Part shown: positions 53,571-63,863 of the stretch, piece by piece
Layout: each line of letters starts with the position of its first letter
Position numbering within the stretch: position 1 is the stretch's first letter
Assembly: GCA_963969345.1 (NCBI GenBank)
Contig: OZ017769.1
Span: forward strand, 10,791,725-10,855,724
Source: Turbatrix aceti
Lineage: Eukaryota > Nematoda > Chromadorea > Rhabditida > Panagrolaimidae
Direction: 5' to 3'
Length of the DNA: 64,000 nt
Program-made: the position numbers and the translations under genes
The notes under the pieces: model-generated
What the model saw: the letters and a program-made list of their open reading frames with translations, nothing else
Told to the model about the DNA's origin: nothing
Databases searched by the model: none

Positions 53571-54904
53571 TTATGGAGCGTTGTCTAGCAATTCTTTCTC
53601 GTGAACCCCAAATTTCTTGAGCTTTTCCAGAGCTTTTCCATGGGCTTCTCGATCGTCGACCGAGATTATGGGACCATAAAATGCCTTTTTGTACCTAAAA
53701 AATCAAAAATGTACAAAAAATTTAAAAAGAAAAACAACGTACGATTCGATAGCCTTCGCCTTATTTCCGAGACGATCGTAAACTTCGCCAAGGTAAAAGT
53801 TGTTGGATTTGTAGAAAAGTGGAGCAATGGCTTCGGCGTGTTCGAAATGACGAAGAGCCTCTTCGTAGGTGGATGACGGAGGTGTGCCGTAGATTGCCTT
53901 CGCTGCGAGACGAGTCACCGTACCCATATCAGCGAAGGTGAAATGCCAGACGCCGAGGATGTGCCAGGTCGTGGCGTCCATAGGATTGATCTCGAGAGCG
54001 CGTTCGAGGTGCTCACGGACTTCATAAGAGCGACGGATTTGCTCCTTCGTGCCTTCGATCTCGCCAACGTAGTTGCTGATTATGGCGTACCTAAAAAGAC
54101 AAAAAAAGATCGACTCGAAAAAGGCAAAAAAAAAACACGACAAAATTGGTAAAATACATATGGAAAATTTATGTAAAAAAAATATCGGAAAAAAATCAAA
54201 AAAAATGTAAGATTTTTTCTTGAAGTAACATGTTACTCGATTTCTGATTACATATTTATTTATTTATTTATTTCACCATTACTCAGTGGTTAGTTATCAT
54301 TAGACCAGATGTTAGGAGGCACTTTTGTATATATCTTATTTTCTAATTTTTAACCAAAGCCAAAAATCGAACTACCAACCCTCTTTTCCCATGTTTTGTT
54401 CCTCAAATCCTATAAAAAACGAACCATTTATGCGCGCCGAATGATCCAGATATCGGTTCATTGGATATCGCCTTCTCAGCATACTCCAATGCTTCCAAGA
54501 ACAAAATTTTCTTTTCTTCCTTGTCGTTTGTGATCTTGCCTTTCTCAGCGAGAACTCGTGCGAGGCGCCAGAGGAGTTCGGAGTAATCGGTCCGTTCGAA
54601 GCGTCTCAAAATAGCCCATGCATTGTCGATCATGTAGTTATCGTAGAAGGCATCGGCTTCACGGATGAGAAGTTCGATATTCATCTCACCGCCTTCGCGA
54701 ACACCCTTATCCCGTTTGAAGAAGGAAATTGCCAGGCCGGCGGTTGTTCCGGATGCCACAGCCGGTGTCCAGAATCTCCGGATGCTGTTTGATGCTCTCT
54801 GAAAGCGTAATAAGTAGCCTCGCACCCAGAAGAGACATCCAGTCACTCACCTGAACACGTGTCCATGCCAAAAAACGTCCAAGAGGCGCAAAACGTCGAT
54901 ACAT
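53571..54904 (-). CDS. Regulator of microtubule dynamics (RMD/FAM82) family TPR protein, 299 aa
   Basis: TPR-like protein; RMD-1 acts at spindle microtubules and poles in C. elegans, and RMDN1-3 are the human homologues. Exons: 54851-54904, 54425-54798, 53743-54090 and 53571-53694. Matches include the EADAFYDN start of the TPR array, LLWRLARVLAEKGK, the REHLERALEINPMDATTWHILGVWHFTFADM block, and YGTPPSSTYEEALRHFEHAEAIAPLFYKSN. A Met at 54958 would add 18 hydrophobic residues (FDLFIVLVTAIQI), possibly a membrane anchor as in RMDN2/3. The intron 54091-54424 carries a LINE tail. Divergent from RPS29. Several rmd paralogues exist in nematodes. Confidence 0.88.
54251..54321 (-). mobile_element. 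LINE 3' tail (copy 4), minus strand, in RMD intron
   Basis: ATTTATTTATTTCACCATTACTCAGTGGTTAGTTATCATTAGACCAGATGTTAGGAGGCA is the reverse complement of the LINE 3' end. Same orientation as the host gene. Confidence 0.8.
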
Positions 54905-54958
54905 GATTTGGATTGCAGTTACCAAAACAATAAACAAGTCAAAACGAACTTCTTGCAA

Positions 54959-55495
54959 GTTGTAGTGCGCGTACGCATTTTTTCGACGCGAGGAACTCTC
55001 CTAGCGAAAATATTTTAGGGTTATGGTTTGCACTGGCCCTGCAAAATTTTGCGTTGATTTGATGCTTTTTTTGTAGTTTTTGTCTCTTTGGTCGTTTTTT
55101 GAGTTGTTGTTCGCTTTATTTTGTGCCGTTTTGTTGTGTGAGCATTGCAGATGTCTCAAACTACATGTATGAACTGTTTTTGAGGAGCTATTTGGTGTTT
55201 TGGGCCTTGACGTCCGCGTTTTTATGCTTGGGAGGGAGGAAAATCAGCGTTTTGATGAGATTTGGCGTCTGTTTTCTTTCTGCATGGCTCATTTATTGTT
55301 TTTTGCTTATTCTAGTTTTTGCGGCATCTAATAAATTTGTTCACCCTGTTTTATATGGCGTACCCGCGATTGAGATCCTCAAAACGCGAATATTCAGCGA
55401 GAGTGCGCGTTTTTTTACCTGTTTGATTTTTCCTGAGGCTAAATTCCATTTCTTCCCTTTCAGAGCTTTGGTTAGGCAACTCCTACTGGACAAAG
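54959..55495. other. Bidirectional spacer between RMD and RPS29; T-rich, no gene seen
   Basis: Pyrimidine-rich sequence. It ends with TTCCCTTTCAG at 55455-55464, an acceptor just upstream of the RPS29 ATG, likely for trans-splicing or a 5' UTR intron. Confidence 0.5.
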
Positions 55496-55666
55496 ATGAC
55501 GTTCGAGAACGTGTGGTACTCTCATCCCCGCAACTATGGTTCTGGTAGCCGTCAGTGCCGCGTCTGCGCCAACCATCATGGTCTGATCCGCAAGTACTCC
55601 CTCTTCCTCTGCCGTCGTTGTTTCCGCGAGTACGCCAACGACATCGGATTCAAGAAGCTTGACTGA
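55496..55666 (+). CDS. rps-29: 40S ribosomal protein S29 (uS14), 56 aa
   Basis: Component of the small ribosomal subunit head. One uninterrupted exon encodes the whole protein: [34 protein letters not shown], and the invariant end FKKLD. The CRVC...CRRC zinc site is complete. The length equals that of other animals. An acceptor (CCCTTTCAG) lies 31 bases before the ATG. PUM3 begins 243 bases downstream on the same strand. Confidence 0.97.
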   Translation: MTFENVWYSHPRNYGSGSRQCRVCANHHGLIRKYSLFLCRRCFREYANDIGFKKLD

Positions 55667-55909
55667 TTGTCTCCGCTCTGTGCACGCGCGTACCATGGCA
55701 GAGATGGCTCTTCTTCGGATGATAAATTTTTGACAGCGTTGCCGTGTTTTATGTTTTTTTGTTAAAAAAAGTTGTTTGAAATCGATAAATTCGGTTTATA
55801 ATAGAGGATTTGTGGAGTGTGGTTTTCTTTGGTGGCAAGGTCCCTTGAAATATCGATTTTTTTGGTTTTAAGGCTGATGGTCATTATTTACGGTATTTTT
55901 AGCCTAATA

Positions 55910-58543
55910 ATGAACATCCGAAAGGGAAAGGCTGCTGACGGCAAAGGCAAGATCAAGAAGTCGGCTGGAGGAGTGTCCAAGAAGGCTGCCTCTGCCCAGA
56001 TGACTGGTCGCAACAAGAGGGTCTCCTTCCACCATGAAGTCGCGTCCAAAGTCATCGAAGGCGACGTGAACGTGTCGCAGACCTTTGAGACGCCTCCGCT
56101 GAAGTCGATCCTCAAGCGAAAGCGTCCGGGTGTCGTCGAAGAACCCGACAAGAAGAAGACGAAGAAAACGACGCGCGTCAAGGTCGAGCAAGTCGGCGAG
56201 CCGGACTTCCCGGTCGTGGATTTCGAGATCCCAGTCGACGACGATGACGAGGAATCAGAAGGCGATGAGAACTCACCTGAACCCAAAGTGTCGAAGCCAG
56301 TTCACAAAAAGGTGATCAAGAAAAAGGTTGGCCAGAGAAAGCTGCTTGTTCGAAAGTCGCTCAAGGAGAAACTCCTCGCCATGGGACCCAAAGAGCGTCG
56401 AGCCTTCATCAAAAAACTCAAAGCCGAGAAGAAGCCCAACTTTGAGTTGACTGAAAAGTGCAAAAAGCTCTGGGAAGTCTGTCGAAGGTTTGTTTTTTTA
56501 TTTTATCGGTAAAATTCATGTTTTTTGCCATTTTTAGCAAAAGAACGAAGAGCGATGAACGCGAGAAGGCTATCAATGCCTTGTTCAACGAAGTCAAAGG
56601 AAACGCCGTCAAGATGGCCTACGCTCACGATTCGGCACGCGTTCTGCAGTACCTGATCTCGCTCAAGCGACCTGAGATCCGTGATGCTGTTTTTGATGAG
56701 CTCAAGACGGAGCTAATCAAAATGGCAAAGTCCAAATACGCGAGATTCTTTGTCATGCGGCTCCTGAAATATGGGTTGGTTTTTTTAGCGTGAAATTTTG
56801 ACGTGATCACCGTTTTTTATGTTGTTACTTATGGCAGTATGGATTTTTGGCAAAAAGTACTGTATTTTGTTTGATATTGCATTACTTTTGGGTTGCTGAT
56901 TTTTTAGTCTAAAAAGTAGGGTGTTACGTAGTTTTTTTATATTACTCTTGGGTTACGTTTTTTAAGGTAAGAAGTACTGAATTTTATCTCAAATTATATT
57001 ACCTTTGGACAGCATTTTTAATTATTTGGCCCATTTTTTTTATTTCAGAACCCCAGACCAGCGCACGACAGTGATCAATTCGTTCGATGGCCACTGCATG
57101 GCGCTCTACCGAACTGTCTGGTCAGCTACTGTCCTGGAGCGTGCGTACAACGACTTCTGCAGCAAGGTTCAAAGGCATAACATTGAATGCGAGTTCTACG
57201 GCAAGGAATACGTCATCACTAAGAAATCTGGTGGAACAACAACCATCCAGGACATCGAAAAACTTGACGACGCGAAAAAGAAGCTGGTTGCTGATAACCT
57301 CTTTGAGACTATCGAAATTGCCATTGACAAGTGGGTTGCTTAACAGAAAATTTTAATTTATTTTTTTTTGCATTTTAGGGAGCTGTTGAAGTACTCGCTT
57401 ACCCACAAACTTCTTCTCGACTTTTTCACTATTTGCAACGAACAACAACGAAAGAGTGCCATCGAGCTGCTCAACGAACTTGTTCCACAGTTTTGCCACA
57501 CCCGGGAGGGCAGTCGCGCTGCGCTGTACTGCGTCTGGTATGGATCAGCGAAGGATCGTAAATCCATCGTCAAGTCGTTCAAGGATGTCGTTGTGAGCAC
57601 TGCGAAAGATGAATTTGCTCATCGCGTGCTTCTCGCTATCTTTGACGCCGTTGACGATACCAGGCTCGTCAACAAGGTCATTTCTAAGGTTGGTTGAGGG
57701 ATCTTGACATGAATGCCAAATTTTTATTTGAAAAGACACCGAAAATCTTTTTCTGGGAGTTATGATGTAAAACTGATAATTTCGTTTCAGGACATTGGAA
57801 ATTACATTGGCGATATCATTTATGATAAGTACGGTCAATGGGTGCTTCATTACATTACCTATCCCCGTGATCCGCGATTTTTCCTCAAAGGAACGCTTCA
57901 GATGCTCAAATTGGTGAGTTTTTACATTTTTTGGTCAAATGAAGCTTTTTTGATGATTTAGGGTGACGACAATGGCATCACGAAAAAACCAGCTGCTGAT
58001 CGGCATCGGGAAATCTTTGACGACGTCAAGGAACCCCTACTGACGTTTATGGCTGCTAACATGCGAGAATTGCTGTACAACAAGCTGTCTGCCGTCCTGG
58101 TCCTGAACATTCTGCAGCCACCCGTCGCTGGCGAGCCGTTCCCGAGAACCCTCGACACCGAACTCAAGGCGAAGTGCTTCGAAGCGATCGCCGAGGTTGC
58201 GGGTGAGGAATTCATCCCCTACCAGCTGGAACGCGAGCCGCACGTCATCGAATCGGGATGCGCGTGCTATGTCTTCTCCATGCTCATCCGGCAGGACGCC
58301 CAGCAAGTGGACGTCAAGCTCTCCGACTACCTAGCCGATCTCCCCGACCAGCAGCTGGCCTCGTTCATGGCGATCAACAAGGGCTGCTTCGTGCTGCGGA
58401 ACATGATCATCAGTGGATCCACGAAGGCGGAAGCAGCTGTGAAACGGGCTGTCAACGTCAAGACGCTCAAAAAGCACGCCTTTGTCGGCGCAAAGCTGCT
58501 TCTCGAGGCCCTGGAAGGAAAGAAGGAAGCAGAAACTGCCTAA
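55910..58543 (+). CDS. puf-12: Pumilio homologue PUM3/Puf-A (Puf6 family), 6 exons, 703 aa
   Basis: Nucleolar PUF-repeat protein of ribosome biogenesis. Exons: 55910-56487, 56538-56774, 57049-57330, 57379-57688, 57791-57913 and 57962-58543. The first 175 residues are Lys-rich with acidic patches (SVD-like DDDDEESEGDE), typical of nucleolar proteins. KEKLLAMGPKERRAFIKKLKAEKKPNFEL and KCKKLWEVCRRSKR match the conserved lead into the PUF array. Repeats include HDSARVLQYLI, KSKYARFFVMRLLKYG and YGQWVLHYI, followed by the CPL domain with VLVLNILQPP and NKGCFVLRNMI. The ATG follows GTATTTTTAG by 7 bases, fitting trans-splicing of a downstream operon gene. The C. elegans symbol is by family only. 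Confidence 0.92.
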
Positions 58544-58771
58544 TGATTTGTTGAGGCGTTAATGTTTGTTTTGTTGATTTTGTTTGAATCAATACATGGG
58601 TATGATTGTTTGGTCTTATGCGGATTTTTTTGGGGTTTTAGAGCAAAATATTTGTATTTGGTTTTTTCATCCAAATTTGTTTTCTTTGTGATTATTATTT
58701 TTGCTGTCAAATTAAAAATAATTTATGAAAAATTGAGCTCTTGACAAACTTTTATTAGGTATTCAAAAAAT

Positions 58772-60413
58772 TTATAACACCCAATAAGTTTTGAGAATAG
58801 AATTGGTCTTTTCTCCGTACCCCAGATTGTCGTCGGTGCTGCCGTCGACCTGCTTGAACCCTTTTCTTCGGGCTGGACAGGGGCAATAACTGATGCCCTG
58901 GCGGCCAGGTGAACCGTCTTTTCCATCGATTCCGATAGGTCCAAGAGCTCCAGTGTTACCTGGTTTACCCGGCAGTCCGTCCGGACCGGGCAGACCGTCC
59001 TCACCTGGCGGACCAGAAGGCCCGATTTTTCCAGGCAGTCCAGGTGGTCCGGCTTCGCCTTTCTCGCTTGGCAGCCAGCGGTATCCATTTTTACCTGGGC
59101 GACCGTCGCGGCCGGGAATCCCGTCTTCTCCTGGCTCACCTTGGTCACCGGGAGGGCCTGGGGGTCCGGGTTGGGGTGGAGCAGCGAAGATGCCTGGATA
59201 TCCGTCCTCGCCGGGGGGACCTTCGACGCCGGGTCGACCCTGGGGGCCGGGGATTCCAGGTGGACCGACGGGACAGGTGATGCAGTTTTGAGCTTCTCGC
59301 TTTGAGCGAACAGGGGGGGCCGCCGGTAGGCCATTGGTTCCTGGGACGCCGGGTATACCGTCCGGGCCATTGACTCCCGCAGGACCTGGTGGACCGATGG
59401 GGCACTTGGGGTTGTGACAGGGTACGCAGTTTCGAAGGGGGCGGGGCGGTGGGGGTTTTGCTTTTGTTATTTTGGGGGTAGGAGTTGTCGATGAGGTTGT
59501 GGTAGGATCGGTGAGAGGCGATGTTTGAGGTGTCGTTGAAGACGTTACGTCGACGAAGTTGTCGGCATCTTCGAATATGTTTGGGGCGTCTTCGTTGATG
59601 TTGAGAATTGGGATTTCGGATTCTTTGATTGGGGTGTCGAAGGCTGAAATTTCTGGTTGTTACAAAAGTGTATCGAATGTATTTATTTATTTTTTAATGG
59701 TTTTACGTTACCACAATGTGTATCGTATGTAATACACTCCTGTCACAAAAGTATATCACATAAAATGCACATGATCGCTTGTTTGAAAAAATTTATTGTT
59801 TTTGGTAGGGTTTGTGTTTCGTACAACTGTTTTACTAAAAAGTGTAAGTATGTATGTGGTACGCATATTGTCTGAACTAAGAATGTCGCATCCTTTGAGA
59901 ATGCGAGCGCTTCACCGTGTCCCCCGGGCGCCATTCACACTTGCAGCTGTCGCTGCGAATCTTATAGCTGGGAACCTGGCCTCTGTGGTTCCCGCGTGTT
60001 CGCTACACAACTTCGTTTGATGCATAACAAACGGACCGGGCCAAAATGCGGCGGCTATACTTTTTTCAGTGCACTGATTCACCCCCTAAAAACCGTAACC
60101 TACCAATAGGCCGCTTCATAAAGCTGAATTCCGCCCTTCTTTTATAGCGAATTCCAAGCCTTTGCATCTCTGCCTTTTGCATGACCATCAGTTCATCCCA
60201 CATGTCGTCCGTGAGCTGCTTGAACTCTTTCATATCACCGATGACGCTGACCATAGTGTCGTCGAGTAGGGAAAACCACTGGGGAAGCAGTATGTGTGGC
60301 ACGACGAGGGACAACACGGAGAGGACGATGGCTACGACGACGGCTGCGCGACCCTTACGATACTCACTCCAGTACACACAGGAAGCTGAGGGTCTCTTGA
60401 GACGGTAGTGCAT
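58772..60413 (-). CDS. Cuticle collagen, long N-terminal and linker regions, 393 aa
   Basis: Exon 1 (60104-60413): MHYRLKRPS, membrane span [20 protein letters not shown], a helical segment and a basic site RYKRR. Exon 2 (58772-59643): an acidic, Thr/Ser/Pro-rich linker, then CVPCHNPKC, a Gly-X-Y block, a second dibasic site SKRE, CITC, and the main Gly-X-Y domain with one imperfection ([11 protein letters not shown]). It ends [14 protein letters not shown] and a 24-residue non-collagenous tail, longer than in the other two collagens. The intron (59644-60103) contains a dispersed repeat. A TATA-like TATAAAAA lies near 60470. Confidence 0.9.
59884..59998. repeat. About 115-bp dispersed repeat (copy 2), in a collagen intron
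   Basis: Reverse complement of 51060-51178. It sits in the single intron of the collagen at 58772-60413; the other copy sits beside a collagen pseudogene. Confidence 0.8.
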
Positions 60414-60463
60414 CGCGGAAACAGGAGCTGTCGTTGAATGAAATGAAATTTGTAGACCGGAGG

Positions 60464-60474
60464 GGATTTTTATA
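60464..60474 (-). promoter_or_regulatory. TATA box of the 60 kb collagen
   Basis: On the minus strand GCGTATAAAAATCC lies about 55 bases before the ATG at 60413, the same spacing as in the 40.7 kb collagen. Confidence 0.5.
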
Positions 60475-60479
60475 CGCAA

Positions 60480-60890
60480 GTGGAATCCATTGCGTCAAAA
60501 AAGAGAGAAGCAAGATTGTATCGGAGAGAGGGAGGGGTTATCCACCAGGTCATCAGGTTTTTCTAGGTGTGGAAGGGGAAATGGGACGAGAAGGGAAAGG
60601 GGAGATGTGCAATTTGTTTCTACAGGGAAGCATCAATGAAAGTATACTTTTTTGGCTGCGGCATATTTATTAATTTGTGGCATGCATTTTGTGAAAACAC
60701 AATGAAAAAATGAGGATAAAATTGGAATCTTGATAATTGGTCTTAAACCAGTATTAATTAAAACATACCAATCGTATTTTACCAGTGTTTTTTTAATGTT
60801 TTTTTCTATTTTTTAGCAATCTCTGTTTTACAATTGAAAAACGTTATTTTTTATTTCAAACAAGATTTCACAGAAATTGACAACAAGTAT
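60480..60890. other. Intergenic, no gene seen
   Basis: Distal promoter region of the collagen plus the 3' flank of the Cys-rich relic; nothing else recognised. Confidence 0.5.
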
Positions 60891-61255
60891 TCAAAAACCA
60901 AGGCGTTGTAGAAACTGCAGAACATCTTCACGGAGTTCATAATTACCGCGGGGACAAATATCTTGGTGTGCCTGGAAACAAGCGTCGGTGTAGCAGTGGG
61001 CGTTGCAGGACGAGCAAATTTGGAGCTCTCGTCCGAATCCTTTTCGGCACTCTGCTTTGTCCCCGACGCGCAGACAGATGGGGCACCGACGTTCGCAGGG
61101 GTGCTCTTCTGGTTGGAAGCGGGAACATTTCCGGCAAAAACTGGCGTCCTAAACAAACTTTGATAATAAATTTTTAAAATATAAAAACGTGAACTCACGT
61201 CCGGTGTTGTTCTGGGAATTGGAGACAAACTACCAAACGGCTCGATTAGCAGTCT
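60891..61255 (-). pseudogene. Cys-rich family member 6, 5'-truncated relic
   Basis: Exon 60891-61148 encodes a complete Cys-rich tail: CRKC...CERRCPICLRVG...CRKGF...ICSSCNAHCYTDACFQAHQDICPRG...LREDVLQFL and a stop. It is preceded by GTTTAG and, in phase 0, by an exon remnant 61199-61255 ending in GSLSPIPRTTPD, matching the end of the central domain (KFAPISQMNRK in member 3). No in-frame ATG exists in the remnant and the upstream 600 bases hold no further exon. It lies 320 bases from repeat copy E. Confidence 0.75.
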
Positions 61256-61575
61256 AACATCTTATTTTTTGTGTGAAAGCGGGTGTGTGCACGTCGGTGG
61301 TGTGCAATTCAGTCCCTTCGTGAGAAACTGTTTGATCAAAAAAAGCAATATGCAAGCAAAAGCATGCTTCACAACTCGCTTTCCCAATTCTGCTTTACGT
61401 AATACGACATCATTAGCACAATTCAAAAATTTGAAACATGTCATTACTTTGACGGCGTACCCAAACAATCTGTTTACAAAGCGGCAACACAAGTAGCATA
61501 CCATCGATTTTTCTATGAAGCAAACCGTTCGGCCTATAACACATCCCTCTTGTTTTTTTATTTCTTTCAAATACC
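61256..61575. other. Intergenic, no gene seen
   Basis: It marks the breakpoint where Cys-rich member 6 loses similarity. No repeat was recognised. Confidence 0.4.
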
Positions 61576-61872
61576 AAAAAGGTCAAGGGAACGCCGCATG
61601 GGATTACAGAGGTTTGTCTGATGAATCAGAAAGTTTGGGTGCGAGTAGGTCATTTTGGTAACCCATGCGTTGTCTTTACGGTCGTCATCCCCGTTCCGGA
61701 CCTCGTTCGTTTCTCTGAACGAGGTGCTTTATATACGAATGTGTGGATCGTAGTTTCAATGGATGCGCACTCACGGCGGGTGTCCAGAGAAACGACAGAA
61801 CTACATACCTTAACGCCGAAGAGAAAGGGTTGGACTCGACATGACTGGAAACGATAATTTCTGGGTTTTTTT
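61576..61872 (+). repeat. CCGGACCT-TATATA repeat copy E
   Basis: AAAAAGGTCAAG at 61576-61587, GGTAACCCATGCG, TTCCGGACCTCGTTCG, CTTTATATACGAATG around 61727-61741, GTGTCCAGAGAAACGACAGAACTACATACCTTAACG, and a T7 run at 61866-61872. It is closest to copy D at 7259-7522. Conservation of box order 54 kb away argues that the unit moves or is under constraint. Confidence 0.55.
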
Positions 61873-61976
61873 AGCACAAATATATTTACCAAACATCCAT
61901 AGTACTGTTTTATTTTATTTTGTTTACTTTTTATTTTATTTTGTCATTACAAATTTTCAAATCATTGACTTGGGCA

Positions 61977-62495
61977 TTAGTCACCAGGATTAGTGGTTGT
62001 CATTTTAATTCTCAGATTTTTCAAACTTCTGTCAAAGTCAGAACCCTTCAGGACAGCGCTTAAGACGCGGTTGCGTGTAGAAAACAGCCTGTTAGTCTGG
62101 TCATTCATAGTTGTGGCGTGATCAATAGCGTCTTGTTGAACAAATACGATATCTCTGACAGCTTCCTGGCATCGCTCAAGTAGCTGCTGAATGTTGTTCT
62201 CGTTTTGAGGTTTGTATGATTTTACTTTCAGCTAAAAATTATTTTTTTGATAGGCAAAAAAGTATAACAAAAAACATACATTATTAGGAACCTGATAACC
62301 GTGTTGCTGAGCCTTGTCTTTGATGCTTTCTAGCAGACGTGTAGCAAACTTAAGATTCTCGCGTCGGGTCTCCAGAAGGTCGCTTTCCTTGACTGCACTG
62401 CCGATGTCGGCCTGCACGGGCTGGTTTGGCTTGACAAGCTGCTCGGCCGTGGCAGTTAAAAAAACAAATAATACGAGTAGTAGAGCGTGCTCCAT
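61977..62495 (-). CDS. Secreted helical protein, member of a divergent paralogue pair, 156 aa
   Basis: Unrecognised family. Exon 1 (62280-62495): signal peptide MEHALLLVLFVFLTATAEQ, then a helix with ETRRENLKFATRLLESIKDKA and YQVPNN. Exon 2 (61977-62231): LKVKSYKPQNENN, then helices with CQEAVRDIVFVQQ. Intron position and the flanking YQ(V/I)P...LK.K.YKP residues match the gene at 63174. One cysteine is conserved in the pair. A minus-strand TATA box (GATATAAAAAAGG, about 62533-62545) precedes the start. Probably extracellular; role unknown. Confidence 0.75.
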
Positions 62496-63173
62496 TTTGC
62501 GCCAAAAAAAACTGCTGATTGATTTGGAACTGCCTTTTTTATATCAATTTTTTTTGGACTCAATGAAATGCTTTTATTTATATAAAATTTGTCCAGAATA
62601 AAAGTTGGCCATGCGACTGACTGAGAAAAAACAGTGGAATCAGATTTCGAATTGCGTAAACACAAATGAAGAAACTTGGACGCGTAAGAGACAAAAAAAG
62701 AATAAAACACAAAAATTAGTTTTTTTGTTCGCGAACAAACACGGACATTTTTGATGATTTAGATCAAGAAATCAAACGTACGCAAACAGTTTGTTTTTAT
62801 ATTGTTAAAAAAATTTGAACATTCGAAAAACGCCCGTAAAAAAAATAAACTTGGATAATATAAATAGTTACAAAGGGTCGTGTACGACACCCGTAACAAT
62901 GTGCTATTCAATATAAAAAATACCTAACTTTTGAATTTCAATAATCAGTTTTGGGATTTGGCACGTCTGTGGTCCAAAAAAGCCAACCTTTGTGTTTACA
63001 TTCAAAAAAACTTTGGTCTCACGCAAAAAAAACGTGAAATGATAAAAAAGCGTAAACATTTCGTAATCAAAGCCCCCCAGGGTGAAGTGTGTTTTGGCCG
63101 GGTATAAAAACGATCGTAAACAAACGATTGTCAAACTGTTGCTAAAGTTTTTGAATTGTCAATCTCGAAAATA
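62496..63173. other. Divergent promoter region of the secreted pair
   Basis: TATA-like boxes face outward on both sides: GATATAAAAAAGG (minus, about 62533-62545) and GGGTATAAAAACG (plus, about 63099-63111). A GTTCGCGAAC palindrome lies at about 62729-62738. No gene seen. Confidence 0.5.
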
Positions 63174-63863
63174 ATGCTGAAAAATAATTTTGGTTTTCTC
63201 CTTTTGTGTTGTCTTCTGGCTGGATTTCATTCGCTGGCAGTAGCCGAAGAACCAACATCCACCCCGACCAGCGAACTCGCTCCTGTTCATCCGGACTCCC
63301 CGGCAACAGCCCAGACAGCAACCTTTTTCGATGAACTCGGCGAAACGCTCTTGGAGATGAGGCGACAGAACCTGAACAACACGATCATACTTCTCGACAT
63401 GATCAAGGAACTCGCCGCTAATAACAGCTATCAAATTCCGGACTACGTAAATTTTGTAATATTTTTGGCACTTAAAATTTTAATAATTTTTTAGCTGAAA
63501 AATAAGGTCTACAAACCACTGAAGAATAACTGCAGTCACGAGCTGCTCAACCTGACGCGCGAAGCGACGCAGGATGCCGTGTTCATCGTCGAGCAAACGC
63601 TGAACAACGCTACCGGCTTCTTCAACCGCCTCGCCCTCCAGGGCCGACTGTACCTGCTCAAGTCCCTGAATTATCTTACGATAGTATCCGAAAAACTGGA
63701 AGATTCAAAGATGGTACAGCTGCAGACACAAATCAGAACTGGAAATGGAAACGACGTCATCGAGGAGAATGGCGAGACGAAAGATTCTCTGCCTGCACCT
63801 TTGCCCACTGAAGCTCCGGTTCCAGCTGAAGCTCTGGATAATGCTGTTCCAGTGCAGGAATGA
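63174..63863 (+). CDS. Secreted helical protein, member of a divergent paralogue pair, 213 aa
   Basis: Exons 63174-63446 and 63495-63863. Signal peptide FGFLLLCCLLAGFHSLAVAEE, a Pro/Thr-rich spacer, then EMRRQNLNNTIILLDMIKELA and YQIPDY before the intron. LKNKVYKPLKNNCSHELLNLTREA, EATQDAVFIVEQ and further helices follow, and then an acidic Pro/Ala-rich C-terminal tail absent from the partner. N-glycosylation sites NNT, NLT and NAT are visible. The clear intron and motif correspondence with the minus-strand gene indicates an inverted duplication. No domain known to me fits. Confidence 0.78.

Noticed and set aside
58723..59370. 215-aa minus-strand frame over the third collagen
   Set aside because: Out-of-frame reading of Gly-X-Y coding sequence; the collagen frame from 59643 to 58772 is open and Cys-bounded.
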